The notes under the pieces are model-generated. The model searched no databases. It had not been told where the DNA came from and saw nothing but the letters and a program-made list of their open reading frames with translations. Shown piece after piece: positions 22,429-29,796 of a stretch of 64,000 nucleotides of DNA. This stretch comes from Sphingobium sp. GTDB taxonomy: Bacteria; Pseudomonadota; Alphaproteobacteria; Sphingomonadales; Sphingomonadaceae. How positions within the stretch are numbered: the first letter of the stretch is position 1; the number at the start of each line of letters is the position of its first letter. The stretch lies in the NCBI GenBank assembly GCA_020446425.1, contig JAGRES010000010.1, positions 22,518-86,517 of the forward strand, written 5' to 3'. The position numbers and the translations under genes were made by a program.

Positions 22429-23643
22429 ATGAGCAGTACAGCCGCAAACGCGCCGTCCCGCGCGAAGGGGAAACGCAAGCCGAAGGGCCTCAGCCCCAGC
22501 TATAAACAGCAGATGGTGGGCCATACGCCCTCTGCGCCCGGCCGCCCCGGCGAGATAGCGATTGATCCATACCGGGCATATCCTTTCCCGAACGCCATCC
22601 GCGAAGAGCGCAAGCGTGCGGGGTACAGCTCTTTGCTGGCGCTCTCGCAGAAGATGCCGGAAATACCCTATATACGCCTGTCCAAGATCGAGCGCGGCGA
22701 GGTGTTCGCCAAGCCTGCCGAGCTATTGTCCATCGCCGCCACGCTGGGGCTGGAAGACGCCTCACGGCTGCTCGTTGATGTGGAAGACAGTGATTTTTCC
22801 GTAGCGCTATGGGCGGGGCTGAGCGGTGAAAAAATAGAGCTTAATCGCGAAGCGGAAGAACTCGCCATGCTGATGGCCGCCGCGCTGCGTTCACGCCGCG
22901 CCCAGGATCCGGAGCTCACACTTGCGCGGCTGAACGAGGAATTCAGCCTGCCTGCCGTTATCGTATCGCGCATCGAGAATGCCGCCAAAGCGTTCGACCG
23001 CTGGAACGCCAACACGCTCTCTTCGGTATGCGCCATATTGGGCGTCAAGAGCCGCAAGGATCTGGCCCAGCACCTGAGAGCCTCGCTCGAGCGCGGAGAG
23101 CTGGCCGCCTGGCTGAACCGGATTCCCGGCGCACCGGAGCGTGAAGCGCGCACGCGGCACAAGATGGCGGAACTGCGCACGAAGCTGGGGCAGCTGGAAG
23201 AACGATATTCATCCTATAAAGCTTCCGCCTCCAGCCACGGCAATGAGCCAGCCAAGCGCACGCCGCAGGCTGCTTCGGACCCCCTCACTCTGCAGGTTCT
23301 CGGTGTCCCGCTGGGCGATGGCCTGATCGAGCCCTATCCCAACCCGCATCATGTCCACGCGCCCGATGGTTCGGGACCCAATGCCTATGCGCTGCGCATG
23401 TGCCGCGCATCACTGGGCGCCGCCATTCCCGCACAGGCCATATTGATCGTCGATCCCGACCGCACCCCACTCAGCAGCGGCCTCGCCATATTGCGCGAAA
23501 AGGAAGGGCTGAGGGTATTGGCGGTCACGACCGACCGGGAAGGCCGCCTCTATGGTCATAGCAGCAACCCGGAAAAAGATATTGCGCTCGATACTATGGC
23601 GCCGTCGGACCTTCAGCTGGTCACCGCGATACTGCTTAGCTGA
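22429..23643 (+). CDS. Regulator with two XRE-type HTH regions and an S24-like C-terminal part
   Basis: The 404-aa protein has a basic N terminus and a first XRE-like helix-turn-helix at ~55-115 (IREERKRAGYSSLLALSQKM...RLSKIERGE). A second similar unit is at ~150-212 (LTLARLNEEFSLPAVIVSRIENAAK). A coiled coil spans ~235-265. The C-terminal domain (~285-404) reads like the S24/LexA-cI beta fold (ILIVDPDRTPLSSGLAILREKEGLRVLAVTTDREGRLYGH) without a clear Ser-Lys catalytic dyad. A phage-repressor-like architecture next to a sigma factor and palindromic sites points to flagellar gene control. Its 3' end overlaps the convergent CinA-like gene by 8 bases. Confidence 0.8.
   Translation: MSSTAANAPSRAKGKRKPKGLSPSYKQQMVGHTPSAPGRPGEIAIDPYRAYPFPNAIREERKRAGYSSLLALSQKMPEIPYIRLSKIERGEVFAKPAELLSIAATLGLEDASRLLVDVEDSDFSVALWAGLSGEKIELNREAEELAMLMAAALRSRRAQDPELTLARLNEEFSLPAVIVSRIENAAKAFDRWNANTLSSVCAILGVKSRKDLAQHLRASLERGELAAWLNRIPGAPEREARTRHKMAELRTKLGQLEERYSSYKASASSHGNEPAKRTPQAASDPLTLQVLGVPLGDGLIEPYPNPHHVHAPDGSGPNAYALRMCRASLGAAIPAQAILIVDPDRTPLSSGLAILREKEGLRVLAVTTDREGRLYGHSSNPEKDIALDTMAPSDLQLVTAILLS
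23204..23219 (+). promoter_or_regulatory. GATATTCATCCTATAA inside the XRE gene
   Basis: This 16-mer is identical to 231-246 (copy A) and 2277-2292 (copy B) but lies in coding sequence, where it encodes part of RYSSYK near residues 259-264. TATAAT is changed to TATAAA. The match is far longer than expected by chance in GC-rich DNA, so an internal regulatory site is possible. Confidence 0.4.
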
Positions 23644-24394
23644 TACCGCCGACTATCGCAGGCCATCCGCCCGCCTCCAGCCTCTCGGCGAGATCCGCGG
23701 CGCAGGCGTCGAGCACGTCCTGGCTGGTAGAGCGCACAACGAAATTGCAACCGACCCGTCCTTCGCGAAAGAAGGGGTAGCTGCCGATCTGGCTGCCGTC
23801 ATGCGTTCTTTCGGTGGCGCTCAGCAGGTCCGCTATCTCGCTTTCGGCCACCCAGCATCCGACCTGCATCGAAAGCACGGGATCGCCCCCTTCGAGTGTG
23901 CCTGTCAGCGCATCCAGCATGCCCGCCGTGATCGCCGGCACGCCCGCCATCACGAAAACAGTGCCGCAGCGGATGCCCGGCGCGCCCGAATAGCGATTCG
24001 GTATGAGCTCGGCTCCTTCGGGCACGCGCGCCATGCGCAGACGCATGTCGTTCAGGCCGCCTCGCGTTTCATAATAGGCCTCCAGCACCGCGCGTGCTTC
24101 CGGGTGAACAATCACGCCGACCCCCAGCGCTTTGGCCACGGCATCGACGGTGATGTCGTCATGTGTCGGGCCTATGCCGCCTGTCGTGAACAGATAATCA
24201 TTACGCGCGCGCAGCTGGTTCACGGCCTCGACAATGGCGTCTTCGACATCGGGAACGACCCGGACCTCACGCAGCCTGATGCCCTGGACATTGAGCCAGC
24301 TGGCGAGCTGCGCAATATTCTTGTCCTGCGTGCGGCCCGACAATATCTCGTCGCCAATGACGACAAGCGCGGCTGTCCAGATACGCTCGTTCAT
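23636..24394 (-). CDS. CinA N-terminal-like molybdopterin-binding protein
   Basis: The 252-aa protein belongs to the competence/damage-inducible CinA N-terminal (MoaB/MogA fold) family. It has ALVVIGDEILSGRTQDKN at the start (residues ~9-26) and the LFTTGGIGPTHDDITVDAVAKALG loop (~67-90) that binds the pterin or nucleotide ligand. The amidase domain of full-length CinA is absent, as in many alphaproteobacterial homologues. The role may be nucleotide or pyridine-nucleotide salvage; it is not established for this short form. ATG overlaps the stop of the GFA gene (24391). It converges on the XRE gene. Confidence 0.88.
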   Translation of the reverse strand: MNERIWTAALVVIGDEILSGRTQDKNIAQLASWLNVQGIRLREVRVVPDVEDAIVEAVNQLRARNDYLFTTGGIGPTHDDITVDAVAKALGVGVIVHPEARAVLEAYYETRGGLNDMRLRMARVPEGAELIPNRYSGAPGIRCGTVFVMAGVPAITAGMLDALTGTLEGGDPVLSMQVGCWVAESEIADLLSATERTHDGSQIGSYPFFREGRVGCNFVVRSTSQDVLDACAADLAERLEAGGWPAIVGGIS

Positions 24395-24879
24395 CGGCCT
24401 GCCGCCTTTGCCGCCAGACGCTTCAGGCGTTCAAACCTCTCGGGCGGCAGCAGCTCGGCAGGCGAATATTGGGTTTCAAATGCCGGTATGCCCTCGGGCA
24501 ACGTCACCCAGGGCATGCGTTCCGACACATAAATGGCGGCATCGGGCGTAACGCTGGCGGGATCGTCGAGTGTGCCCGCGCGTATGCCGGCGGCAAACTC
24601 GCCGAGCCGCGGATAATGGCTCCACATCGCCGTGCCGCACTGTGCGCATCGCACGATGACATGATCGCCGCCGCTTCCCGCTTTCACGACATGCCTGCTG
24701 GTGTCACCCGATAATTGCGTCAGATATTCCGCCTCATAGAACATGTTGACGACAGAGGTAGAGCCGGTCTGCTTCTGGCACTGCGAACAGTGACAGTTAT
24801 TGACGAATATCGGCTCGCCGCTCACGCGATACCGCAAAGCGCCGCAAGCGCAGCCTCCTTCTCTCACGGTATCGGGCAT
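24391..24879 (-). CDS. GFA-family zinc-binding protein
   Basis: The 162-aa protein has the glutathione-dependent formaldehyde-activating (GFA) Cys pattern: GGCACGALRY (CxC), NNCHCSQCQKQTGS (CxCxxC) and VRCAQCGTAMWSH (CxxC). These make up the Zn sites. Many GFA proteins have unknown substrates, so formaldehyde handling is only a family label. ATG 24879 is chosen because AGGAGACAGG lies directly upstream; an upstream ATG at 24936 would add 19 residues. It is coupled to the CinA-like gene by an ATGA overlap and divergent from methionine aminopeptidase. Confidence 0.88.
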   Translation of the reverse strand: MPDTVREGGCACGALRYRVSGEPIFVNNCHCSQCQKQTGSTSVVNMFYEAEYLTQLSGDTSRHVVKAGSGGDHVIVRCAQCGTAMWSHYPRLGEFAAGIRAGTLDDPASVTPDAAIYVSERMPWVTLPEGIPAFETQYSPAELLPPERFERLKRLAAKAAGR

Positions 24880-24978
24880 ATCCTGTCTCCTGGACGGCGT
24901 AGCCTCCTCCTTGCCCGCTTGTCCGGAGCCGATCAAGCCCCCCTCGCAATATCGGAGAATAGCGGCTATATCATCGCC

Positions 24979-25806
24979 ATGACCGATTATATGACGATGA
25001 CGGCAGATAGCCTGCCCACGCGCTCGACCGCGATAAAGCTGTATGATGAGAGCGGCTTTGAGGGCATGCGCAAGGCCGGGCGGCTGGCCGCCGATATATT
25101 GGACGCGCTTCCGGCCTATGTCGTTCCGGGCGTCACCACTGGCGAACTAGACGATATCGTACGCCGCCTGACAGTGGAAGGCGGCGGCGTTCCCGCGACC
25201 ATGGGGTATCGCGGCTATCAGCATAGCTGCTGCACGTCGATCAACAATGTCATTTGCCACGGCATTCCCGGCGACCGGGAGCTGAAGGAGGGCGATATCG
25301 TCAATATCGACGTGACGCCGACAATCGACGGCTGGCATGGCGACAGCAGCCGTATGTACATCGCGGGCGATGCGCCGATCAAGGCGCGCCGCCTGATAGA
25401 CGTTACTTACGAGTGCCTGATGCTGGGCATAGAGCAGGCCAAGCCTGGCAATCATCTGGGCGATATCGGCCATGCCATCCAGACACATGCGGAAAAGCAC
25501 CGCTATGGCGTGGTGCGCGACTTTTGCGGCCATGGTCTGGGCCGCGTGTTCCATGATGCACCGGAAGTCGTGCATGTCGGCACGCCGGGCAGCGGACCGG
25601 AGCTGAAACCCGGCATGTTCTTCACCATCGAGCCGATGATCAATATCGGCAAACCCGGTGTGCGCCTGCTCGACGATGGCTGGACCGCCGTCACGCGCGA
25701 CCGCACCTTGTCGGCGCAGTTTGAACACAGCATCGGCATTACCGAAACCGGGTGCGAGATTTTCACGAAGAGCGCCAAGGGACTGGACTGCCCGCCCTAC
25801 GCCTGA
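24979..25806 (+). CDS. map: Methionine aminopeptidase type I
   Basis: The enzyme removes initiator methionine from nascent proteins. The 275-aa form from ATG 24979 has the MetAP-I metal ligands in order. These are the NIDVTPTIDGWHGDSSRMY region (Asp pair), CGHGLGRVFHDAPEVVH (His), FTIEPMI (Glu), and TAVTRDRTLSAQFEHSIGITETG (Glu). CTSINNVICHGIP is the substrate His region. Alternative ATGs at 24988 and 24994 are close. It stands alone, with a bidirectional terminator between it and the chemotaxis locus. Confidence 0.95.
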   Translation: MTDYMTMTADSLPTRSTAIKLYDESGFEGMRKAGRLAADILDALPAYVVPGVTTGELDDIVRRLTVEGGGVPATMGYRGYQHSCCTSINNVICHGIPGDRELKEGDIVNIDVTPTIDGWHGDSSRMYIAGDAPIKARRLIDVTYECLMLGIEQAKPGNHLGDIGHAIQTHAEKHRYGVVRDFCGHGLGRVFHDAPEVVHVGTPGSGPELKPGMFFTIEPMINIGKPGVRLLDDGWTAVTRDRTLSAQFEHSIGITETGCEIFTKSAKGLDCPPYA

Positions 25807-25830
25807 CCCCGGAACATAGCCCCAAATGAA

Positions 25831-25852
25831 AAGGGGCCCGCAGGCCCCATTT
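25831..25852. terminator. Bidirectional terminator between map and the chemotaxis locus
   Basis: GGGGCC (25833-25838) and GGCCCC (25843-25848) form a GC stem. It is flanked by ATTTTC on the plus side and by CCCCTTTTCATTT on the minus side, so it can end both convergent transcripts. Confidence 0.8.
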
Positions 25853-26164
25853 TCAGCGTTTCAACCTCTCAGCCAGAGACTGCAGGGTGATGTCAGGTAT
25901 CACCTCATTGGGGTCTTCCGCCCTCAGCAACGCCGCGAGCCAATTGCTGCGCTGGCCCATTTCGTCGAGCCGCTGCAGATAGGACATGCACCGCAGCATC
26001 ACCTCTTCATCGAGGCACAGCTGTACGCCAATCTCTTCCATATCTTCGCGCAACTGATCGAGCTCCGCGGCGATCTTGTCCCGCAATCGCATGCAGGAGA
26101 TCACTGGCGGCGCCGTTGAACTGCTTGATTGATCGAATTTAGGCAGCAAGATCTTTTTCCTCAC
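25853..26164 (-). CDS. Small helical protein at the end of the chemotaxis operon
   Basis: The 103-aa protein is unrecognised. It is acidic, helical and Leu/Glu-rich (AAELDQLREDMEEIGVQLCLDEEVMLRCMSYLQRLDEMGQRSNWLAALLRA), with no membrane segment. The longest frame uses a GTG at 26164 and overlaps the upstream CheB-like gene by 26 bases; an internal ATG at 26092 would give 79 aa. As the last gene before the terminator it is probably part of the chemotaxis operon. A small adaptor or partner for the CheB-like protein is conceivable but unproven. Confidence 0.6.
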   Translation of the reverse strand: MRKKILLPKFDQSSSSTAPPVISCMRLRDKIAAELDQLREDMEEIGVQLCLDEEVMLRCMSYLQRLDEMGQRSNWLAALLRAEDPNEVIPDITLQSLAERLKR

Positions 26165-27233
26165 AGCGGGCCAGAATGGCCTGGGCCAGATCGGGTATGG
26201 AAAGCTGCGCCTCGACGGCGCCCTTCGCGATGGCAGCGGCCGAAGCCTCGAAAACCATCGCGCTTTCCCGATCCTGGCAGAGGGTCAAGCCACCAAGTTG
26301 CTTGACCGCTCCGAGCCCTGCGGCACCATCGGTACCCGCGCCAGAGAGGATCACACCCACAGCTTTATCGCGCGCTGATTTAGCCAGCGTCGTCAACAAA
26401 AGATCGGCGGAAGGCCGCACACCATTAACAGGGTCGCGCGCAACCAACCGTATCGTACCACCGGGCCAGCGGTCAATCAGACCATGCTTGTCCGGCGCAG
26501 AGAGAATATAGACGCAGCCCTGCTGCAACGGCAGGCCGTCTTCGGCCAGCTTGACGTCCGGCGCAATCGCATCGTTGAGACGTGCGGCAAACGGTTCCGC
26601 CAGGCCTTCCTCGAGCTGTTGCAACACAATGGTCGGCGGGCAGTTGGCCGGCCAGGCCCTCAGCAATTCCGTGACAGCGGGGCCGCCGCCCGTCGATGCC
26701 GACAGGGCCACGAGGGAGCCATTCCACTTATAGGCTTTGGTCGTCGTCGCCTGAGTAGCGGTCTGTTCCTGCACGGCAGCCGTATTGGCCGCAGCCGCTG
26801 CAGCTACTGCTTCAGGGTCATATTTCTTGACTTTGCTCTTCGCCGCCGTCGCCACCAGCTTGCATAGCTTTCCGGAGATCTTGGCGAATTCGTCAGGCGT
26901 TGCCTTGGTAGGTTTCGGGAAACAGTCGACAGCGCCGATTTCCAGCGCCTTCAGCGTCACCTCGGCGCCCTTCTGGGTCAGCGTGGAGAGCATGACAATC
27001 GGCATCGGCTTGGTCGTCATGATCTCTTCGAGGAAATCAATGCCGTTCATGCCCGGCATTTCGATATCCAGCGTGACTACGTCCGGGCGCATGTCCGCGA
27101 TCATCTCACGCGCTTCATTGGCATCGGCTGCCGCGCCCACTACGACGAGGTCGTTTGAACGCTCCAGCGCGCTGGAAAACAGAGCGCGCATCGTGATGGA
27201 GTCGTCCACAACCAGAACTTTAATCGCGGCCAT
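26139..27233 (-). CDS. CheB-like protein lacking the catalytic histidine
   Basis: The 364-aa protein has the CheB layout. An N-terminal receiver runs over residues ~4-120 with phospho-acceptor Asp56 in TLDIEMPGMNG. An Ala-rich linker (~140-168) and a methylesterase domain (~172-355) follow. Of the Ser-His-Asp triad, Ser180 (ASTGG) and Asp302 (GTDG) are present. The His of the usual VQH motif is Gln206 (VLQQL), GMG is GAG, and GHRPS is GVRPS. The esterase is therefore probably inactive, and the protein may work as a phospho-receiver, a deamidase-like form or a receptor-binding decoy. A complete CheB lies at 28726-29796. A GGGACAGG ribosome site is present. Confidence 0.88.
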   Translation of the reverse strand: MAAIKVLVVDDSITMRALFSSALERSNDLVVVGAAADANEAREMIADMRPDVVTLDIEMPGMNGIDFLEEIMTTKPMPIVMLSTLTQKGAEVTLKALEIGAVDCFPKPTKATPDEFAKISGKLCKLVATAAKSKVKKYDPEAVAAAAAANTAAVQEQTATQATTTKAYKWNGSLVALSASTGGGPAVTELLRAWPANCPPTIVLQQLEEGLAEPFAARLNDAIAPDVKLAEDGLPLQQGCVYILSAPDKHGLIDRWPGGTIRLVARDPVNGVRPSADLLLTTLAKSARDKAVGVILSGAGTDGAAGLGAVKQLGGLTLCQDRESAMVFEASAAAIAKGAVEAQLSIPDLAQAILARCEEKDLAA

Positions 27234-27299
27234 TATGCCTGTCCCTTTCCGGATCTTTCTAGCATTGAATATTCAAAAAACTGTGCGCCCCAATGATGA

Positions 27300-27740
27300 T
27301 TACGCGGCCTCCGGCAGATCCGCATCCGCGGTCAGACCAGGCAGATCGAGAACCATTACCATGCGATCCTCCTGCGCCACGAGGCCTTCGAGATAAGGCA
27401 CGACCGCGTCTGTGCTGGTGGCCGGCGGCGGCTGGATATCTTCGTCCTGCGCCGTCACGATATCGCTCACGGCGTCGACGATCAGGCCGCGAAGCTGGCC
27501 GGCGATCTGCGCCACGATGATGACATGGCGCTCGGTCGGCGAGGTCGGTTCCCAGCCAAGACGCGCCGCCAGGTCTATGACCGGCAACACCGTACCGCGC
27601 AGGTTCACCACACCGGCCACATAATGCGGCACATGCGGCAAACGCGTCGTCGGCGACCAAGCGCGAATCTCGCGAATGGCCATGATGTCGAGGCCGAAGC
27701 TCTGTGTTCCCAGATGGAAAGTGATCAATTGACGTGCCAT
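27300..27740 (-). CDS. cheW: CheW, chemotaxis coupling protein
   Basis: CheW couples receptors to CheA. ATG 27740 (GGAGAGAAACA upstream) gives 146 aa starting MARQLITFHLGTQSFGLDI. The family core follows with IREIRAWSPTTRLPHVPHYVAGVVNLRGTVLPVIDLAARLG and IVAQIAGQLRGLIVDAVSDIV. The length is normal. It lies between cheY (29 bases upstream) and the degenerate cheB-like gene in a single leftward operon. Confidence 0.95.
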   Translation of the reverse strand: MARQLITFHLGTQSFGLDIMAIREIRAWSPTTRLPHVPHYVAGVVNLRGTVLPVIDLAARLGWEPTSPTERHVIIVAQIAGQLRGLIVDAVSDIVTAQDEDIQPPPATSTDAVVPYLEGLVAQEDRMVMVLDLPGLTADADLPEAA

Positions 27741-27768
27741 TGTTTCTCTCCAGTCCCCCAATATCAAA

Positions 27769-28146
27769 TCAGTGCGTCACGCGGCGCAGCGCCGAGTCCA
27801 GTTTTTCCGCGTCGAACGGCTTGACGATCCAGCCCGTCGCGCCAGCCGAACGGGCCCGCGCTTTCTTCTCGTCAGAGCTTTCGGTGGACAAGACCAGTAT
27901 CGGGCAGTCACGGAAACGCGATTGCTCACGCAGCGCTTCGATAAGGCCAAAACCGTCCATGCGCGGCATGTTGATATCGGTCACGATGACGTCGATACCG
28001 CCGTTATTGTCGGCCAGCCATTCGAGTGCAGCCACGCCATCCTCTGCCTGCGACACATTATAGCCTCGCGAAGTCAAGGCCGCCCGCAGCAGCGCTCGCA
28101 TGCTCGCGCTGTCGTCCACGGTCAGGACATGAATATTCTCGGACAT
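27769..28146 (-). CDS. cheY: CheY-type single-domain response regulator
   Basis: The 125-aa protein is a lone receiver: VLTVDDSASMRALLRAAL with the acidic pair at residues ~10-11, phospho-Asp in VIVTDINMPRMDGFGLIEAL (~57), VLSTESS with the switch Ser/Thr, and WIVKPFDAEKL with the conserved Lys. When phosphorylated by CheA it would bind FliM (8523-9539). It sits between cheD and cheW. Confidence 0.94.
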   Translation of the reverse strand: MSENIHVLTVDDSASMRALLRAALTSRGYNVSQAEDGVAALEWLADNNGGIDVIVTDINMPRMDGFGLIEALREQSRFRDCPILVLSTESSDEKKARARSAGATGWIVKPFDAEKLDSALRRVTH

Positions 28147-28167
28147 ATAACCGCCTCTTCTTCCTTA

Positions 28168-28719
28168 TTAAAACAGTTCAACTTCACCACCGCCCGTCTG
28201 CGGAGCAACGACCGGCTTGGGCGCCGGCGCCGCAACGGGCTCAACCGTCCTGCACCGTGTCCGGCCCATTACCGGGTCGAAATCGACACGCCGCGCCGAC
28301 TCTCCGCCTACGTCCATACGCAGGATCGGGATCTTCTCCTCGGCGAGGAAATTCTTGGCAAACCGCGCATTGGCATCGCCAATACGGGTCATCCCGACAT
28401 GCATGTTCGCTCCCCCGTAGACATGAGCTTTCATTCGAGACTTTACACCGCCACGTGTCATCATTTGGTTAATGAGCAGCTCCATCAGATAAATGCCGTA
28501 ATTTTGATCGGCGACGGTGCCGCTGCCCGGTGACGGTTCGGCGAGAAGGAAGTGATTCATGCCGCCGACACGGGCCAGCGGGTCGTACAGGCAGCAGGCA
28601 ATGCAGCTTCCCAGTACAGTGGTCAGTATTTCGTTCGCTCCGGTACCAACATACACCTGGCCCTGCATCACCGTGATGCGCTGGGGAAGGTTGATCGCCG
28701 TTTCGGGATTGTGGAACAT
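28168..28719 (-). CDS. cheD: CheD, receptor glutamine deamidase
   Basis: CheD deamidates receptor glutamines and in some species stimulates CheC. The 183-aa protein has the catalytic Cys in TTVLGSCIACCLYD (residues ~33-46) and the His in GGMNHFLLAE (~52-61). AHVYGGANM and IGDANARFAKNFLAEEKIPI complete the family core. A Pro/Val-rich tail ends in GGGEVELF; the acidic residues plus terminal Phe are reminiscent of the WxxF tails of the two local MCPs. It lies 6 bases after cheB. Confidence 0.93.
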   Translation of the reverse strand: MFHNPETAINLPQRITVMQGQVYVGTGANEILTTVLGSCIACCLYDPLARVGGMNHFLLAEPSPGSGTVADQNYGIYLMELLINQMMTRGGVKSRMKAHVYGGANMHVGMTRIGDANARFAKNFLAEEKIPILRMDVGGESARRVDFDPVMGRTRCRTVEPVAAPAPKPVVAPQTGGGEVELF

Positions 28720-28725
28720 GACCCG

Positions 28726-29796
28726 TTACAACCCCGCCACCGACAATGCGCGTTCCGCGATGCGCGGCAACGGAAGTATTTTTTCAGCAGCGCCCATATC
28801 GGCGGCGGCGCGCGGCATGCCATAGACCGTGCTGGTCGCCTCATCCTGCGCGATGGTCCGGCCACCTGCGCGGCGCATCGCCAGCAGGCCGCGCGCGCCA
28901 TCCTGTCCCATGCCGGTCAGCAGAATGCCAACGGCGGCGGGGCCGAGTTTCTGCGCGACCGATTCGAACAGCGCATCAATGCTGGGGCGATGACCGGATA
29001 TCAGATCTCCCGGCATCAGCTTGGCCAGAATCTTGTTCGCTCCGCCGCCGATAACGGCGTGCTTATCGTTTCCGGGCGTCACATATATATATCCCGGCTG
29101 CAGGATCGAACCGGACTCGAGCAACCGAACCTTCGCCGTGCACTGCTTGTCCAGGCGCTCCGCCATTGCAGGCGCAAAAGCGGCGCTGATATGCTGAACG
29201 ATAACGGTCGGCGGACAGTTGGCCGGGAAAGCTGGCAATATATGATGCAGCGCTTCCACGCCGCCGGTCGATGCGCCGATCGCGATCAGCCGTACGCCAG
29301 CATCATCGCCTTGCGACGCTGCGATGGTCTGACGCGCTACAGGATTATGCGCAACAGGCGCACGTGGCGCGGCGGGCGCGTTCGGAACGCGTACGAAACG
29401 CACGCGGGCGGCCTCGCGCACCATGCGGGCCAAAGTGCCGCCATCGCTTTCGATCAGATTGCTGACCGAGCCATCGGGTTTTGCATAACAATTGACCGCG
29501 CCAAGCTCGAGCGCGCGAATGGTGGTATCGCACCCTTTTTGCGTGATGCCGGATACGATGACGACCGGCATCGGCCGCAACTGCATGATCTTGGCCAGGA
29601 AATCGAGGCCATTCATGCCGGGCATTTCGATGTCGAGGGTGACGACATCGGGGTTGAGCTCACGGATCATGCCGCGCGCCTGCATGGCATCAGCCGCCGC
29701 CCCTATGACTTCGATATCCGGTTCGCTGCTCAACATGCGCGTCAATATGGCGCGCATGGTAGCGGAATCATCGACGATCAACACACGTGTGCTCAC
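28726..29796 (-). CDS. cheB: CheB, protein-glutamate methylesterase
   Basis: This is the adaptation enzyme that removes methyl groups from MCP glutamates when phosphorylated. The 356-aa protein has a receiver (residues ~4-120, Asp55 in TLDIEMPGMNG). Its methylesterase domain is intact, with Ser in IGASTGG, His in VQHIS and Asp in GMGQDG. This contrasts with the CheB-like protein at 26139-27233. ATG overlaps the cheR stop, so CheR and CheB are produced together. Confidence 0.96.
   Translation of the reverse strand: MSTRVLIVDDSATMRAILTRMLSSEPDIEVIGAAADAMQARGMIRELNPDVVTLDIEMPGMNGLDFLAKIMQLRPMPVVIVSGITQKGCDTTIRALELGAVNCYAKPDGSVSNLIESDGGTLARMVREAARVRFVRVPNAPAAPRAPVAHNPVARQTIAASQGDDAGVRLIAIGASTGGVEALHHILPAFPANCPPTVIVQHISAAFAPAMAERLDKQCTAKVRLLESGSILQPGYIYVTPGNDKHAVIGGGANKILAKLMPGDLISGHRPSIDALFESVAQKLGPAAVGILLTGMGQDGARGLLAMRRAGGRTIAQDEATSTVYGMPRAAADMGAAEKILPLPRIAERALSVAGL

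Noticed and set aside
26139-27233. CheB-like gene as a decaying pseudogene
   Set aside because: The frame is full length with an intact receiver, ribosome site and operon position. Only active-site positions differ, which suggests function change, not decay.
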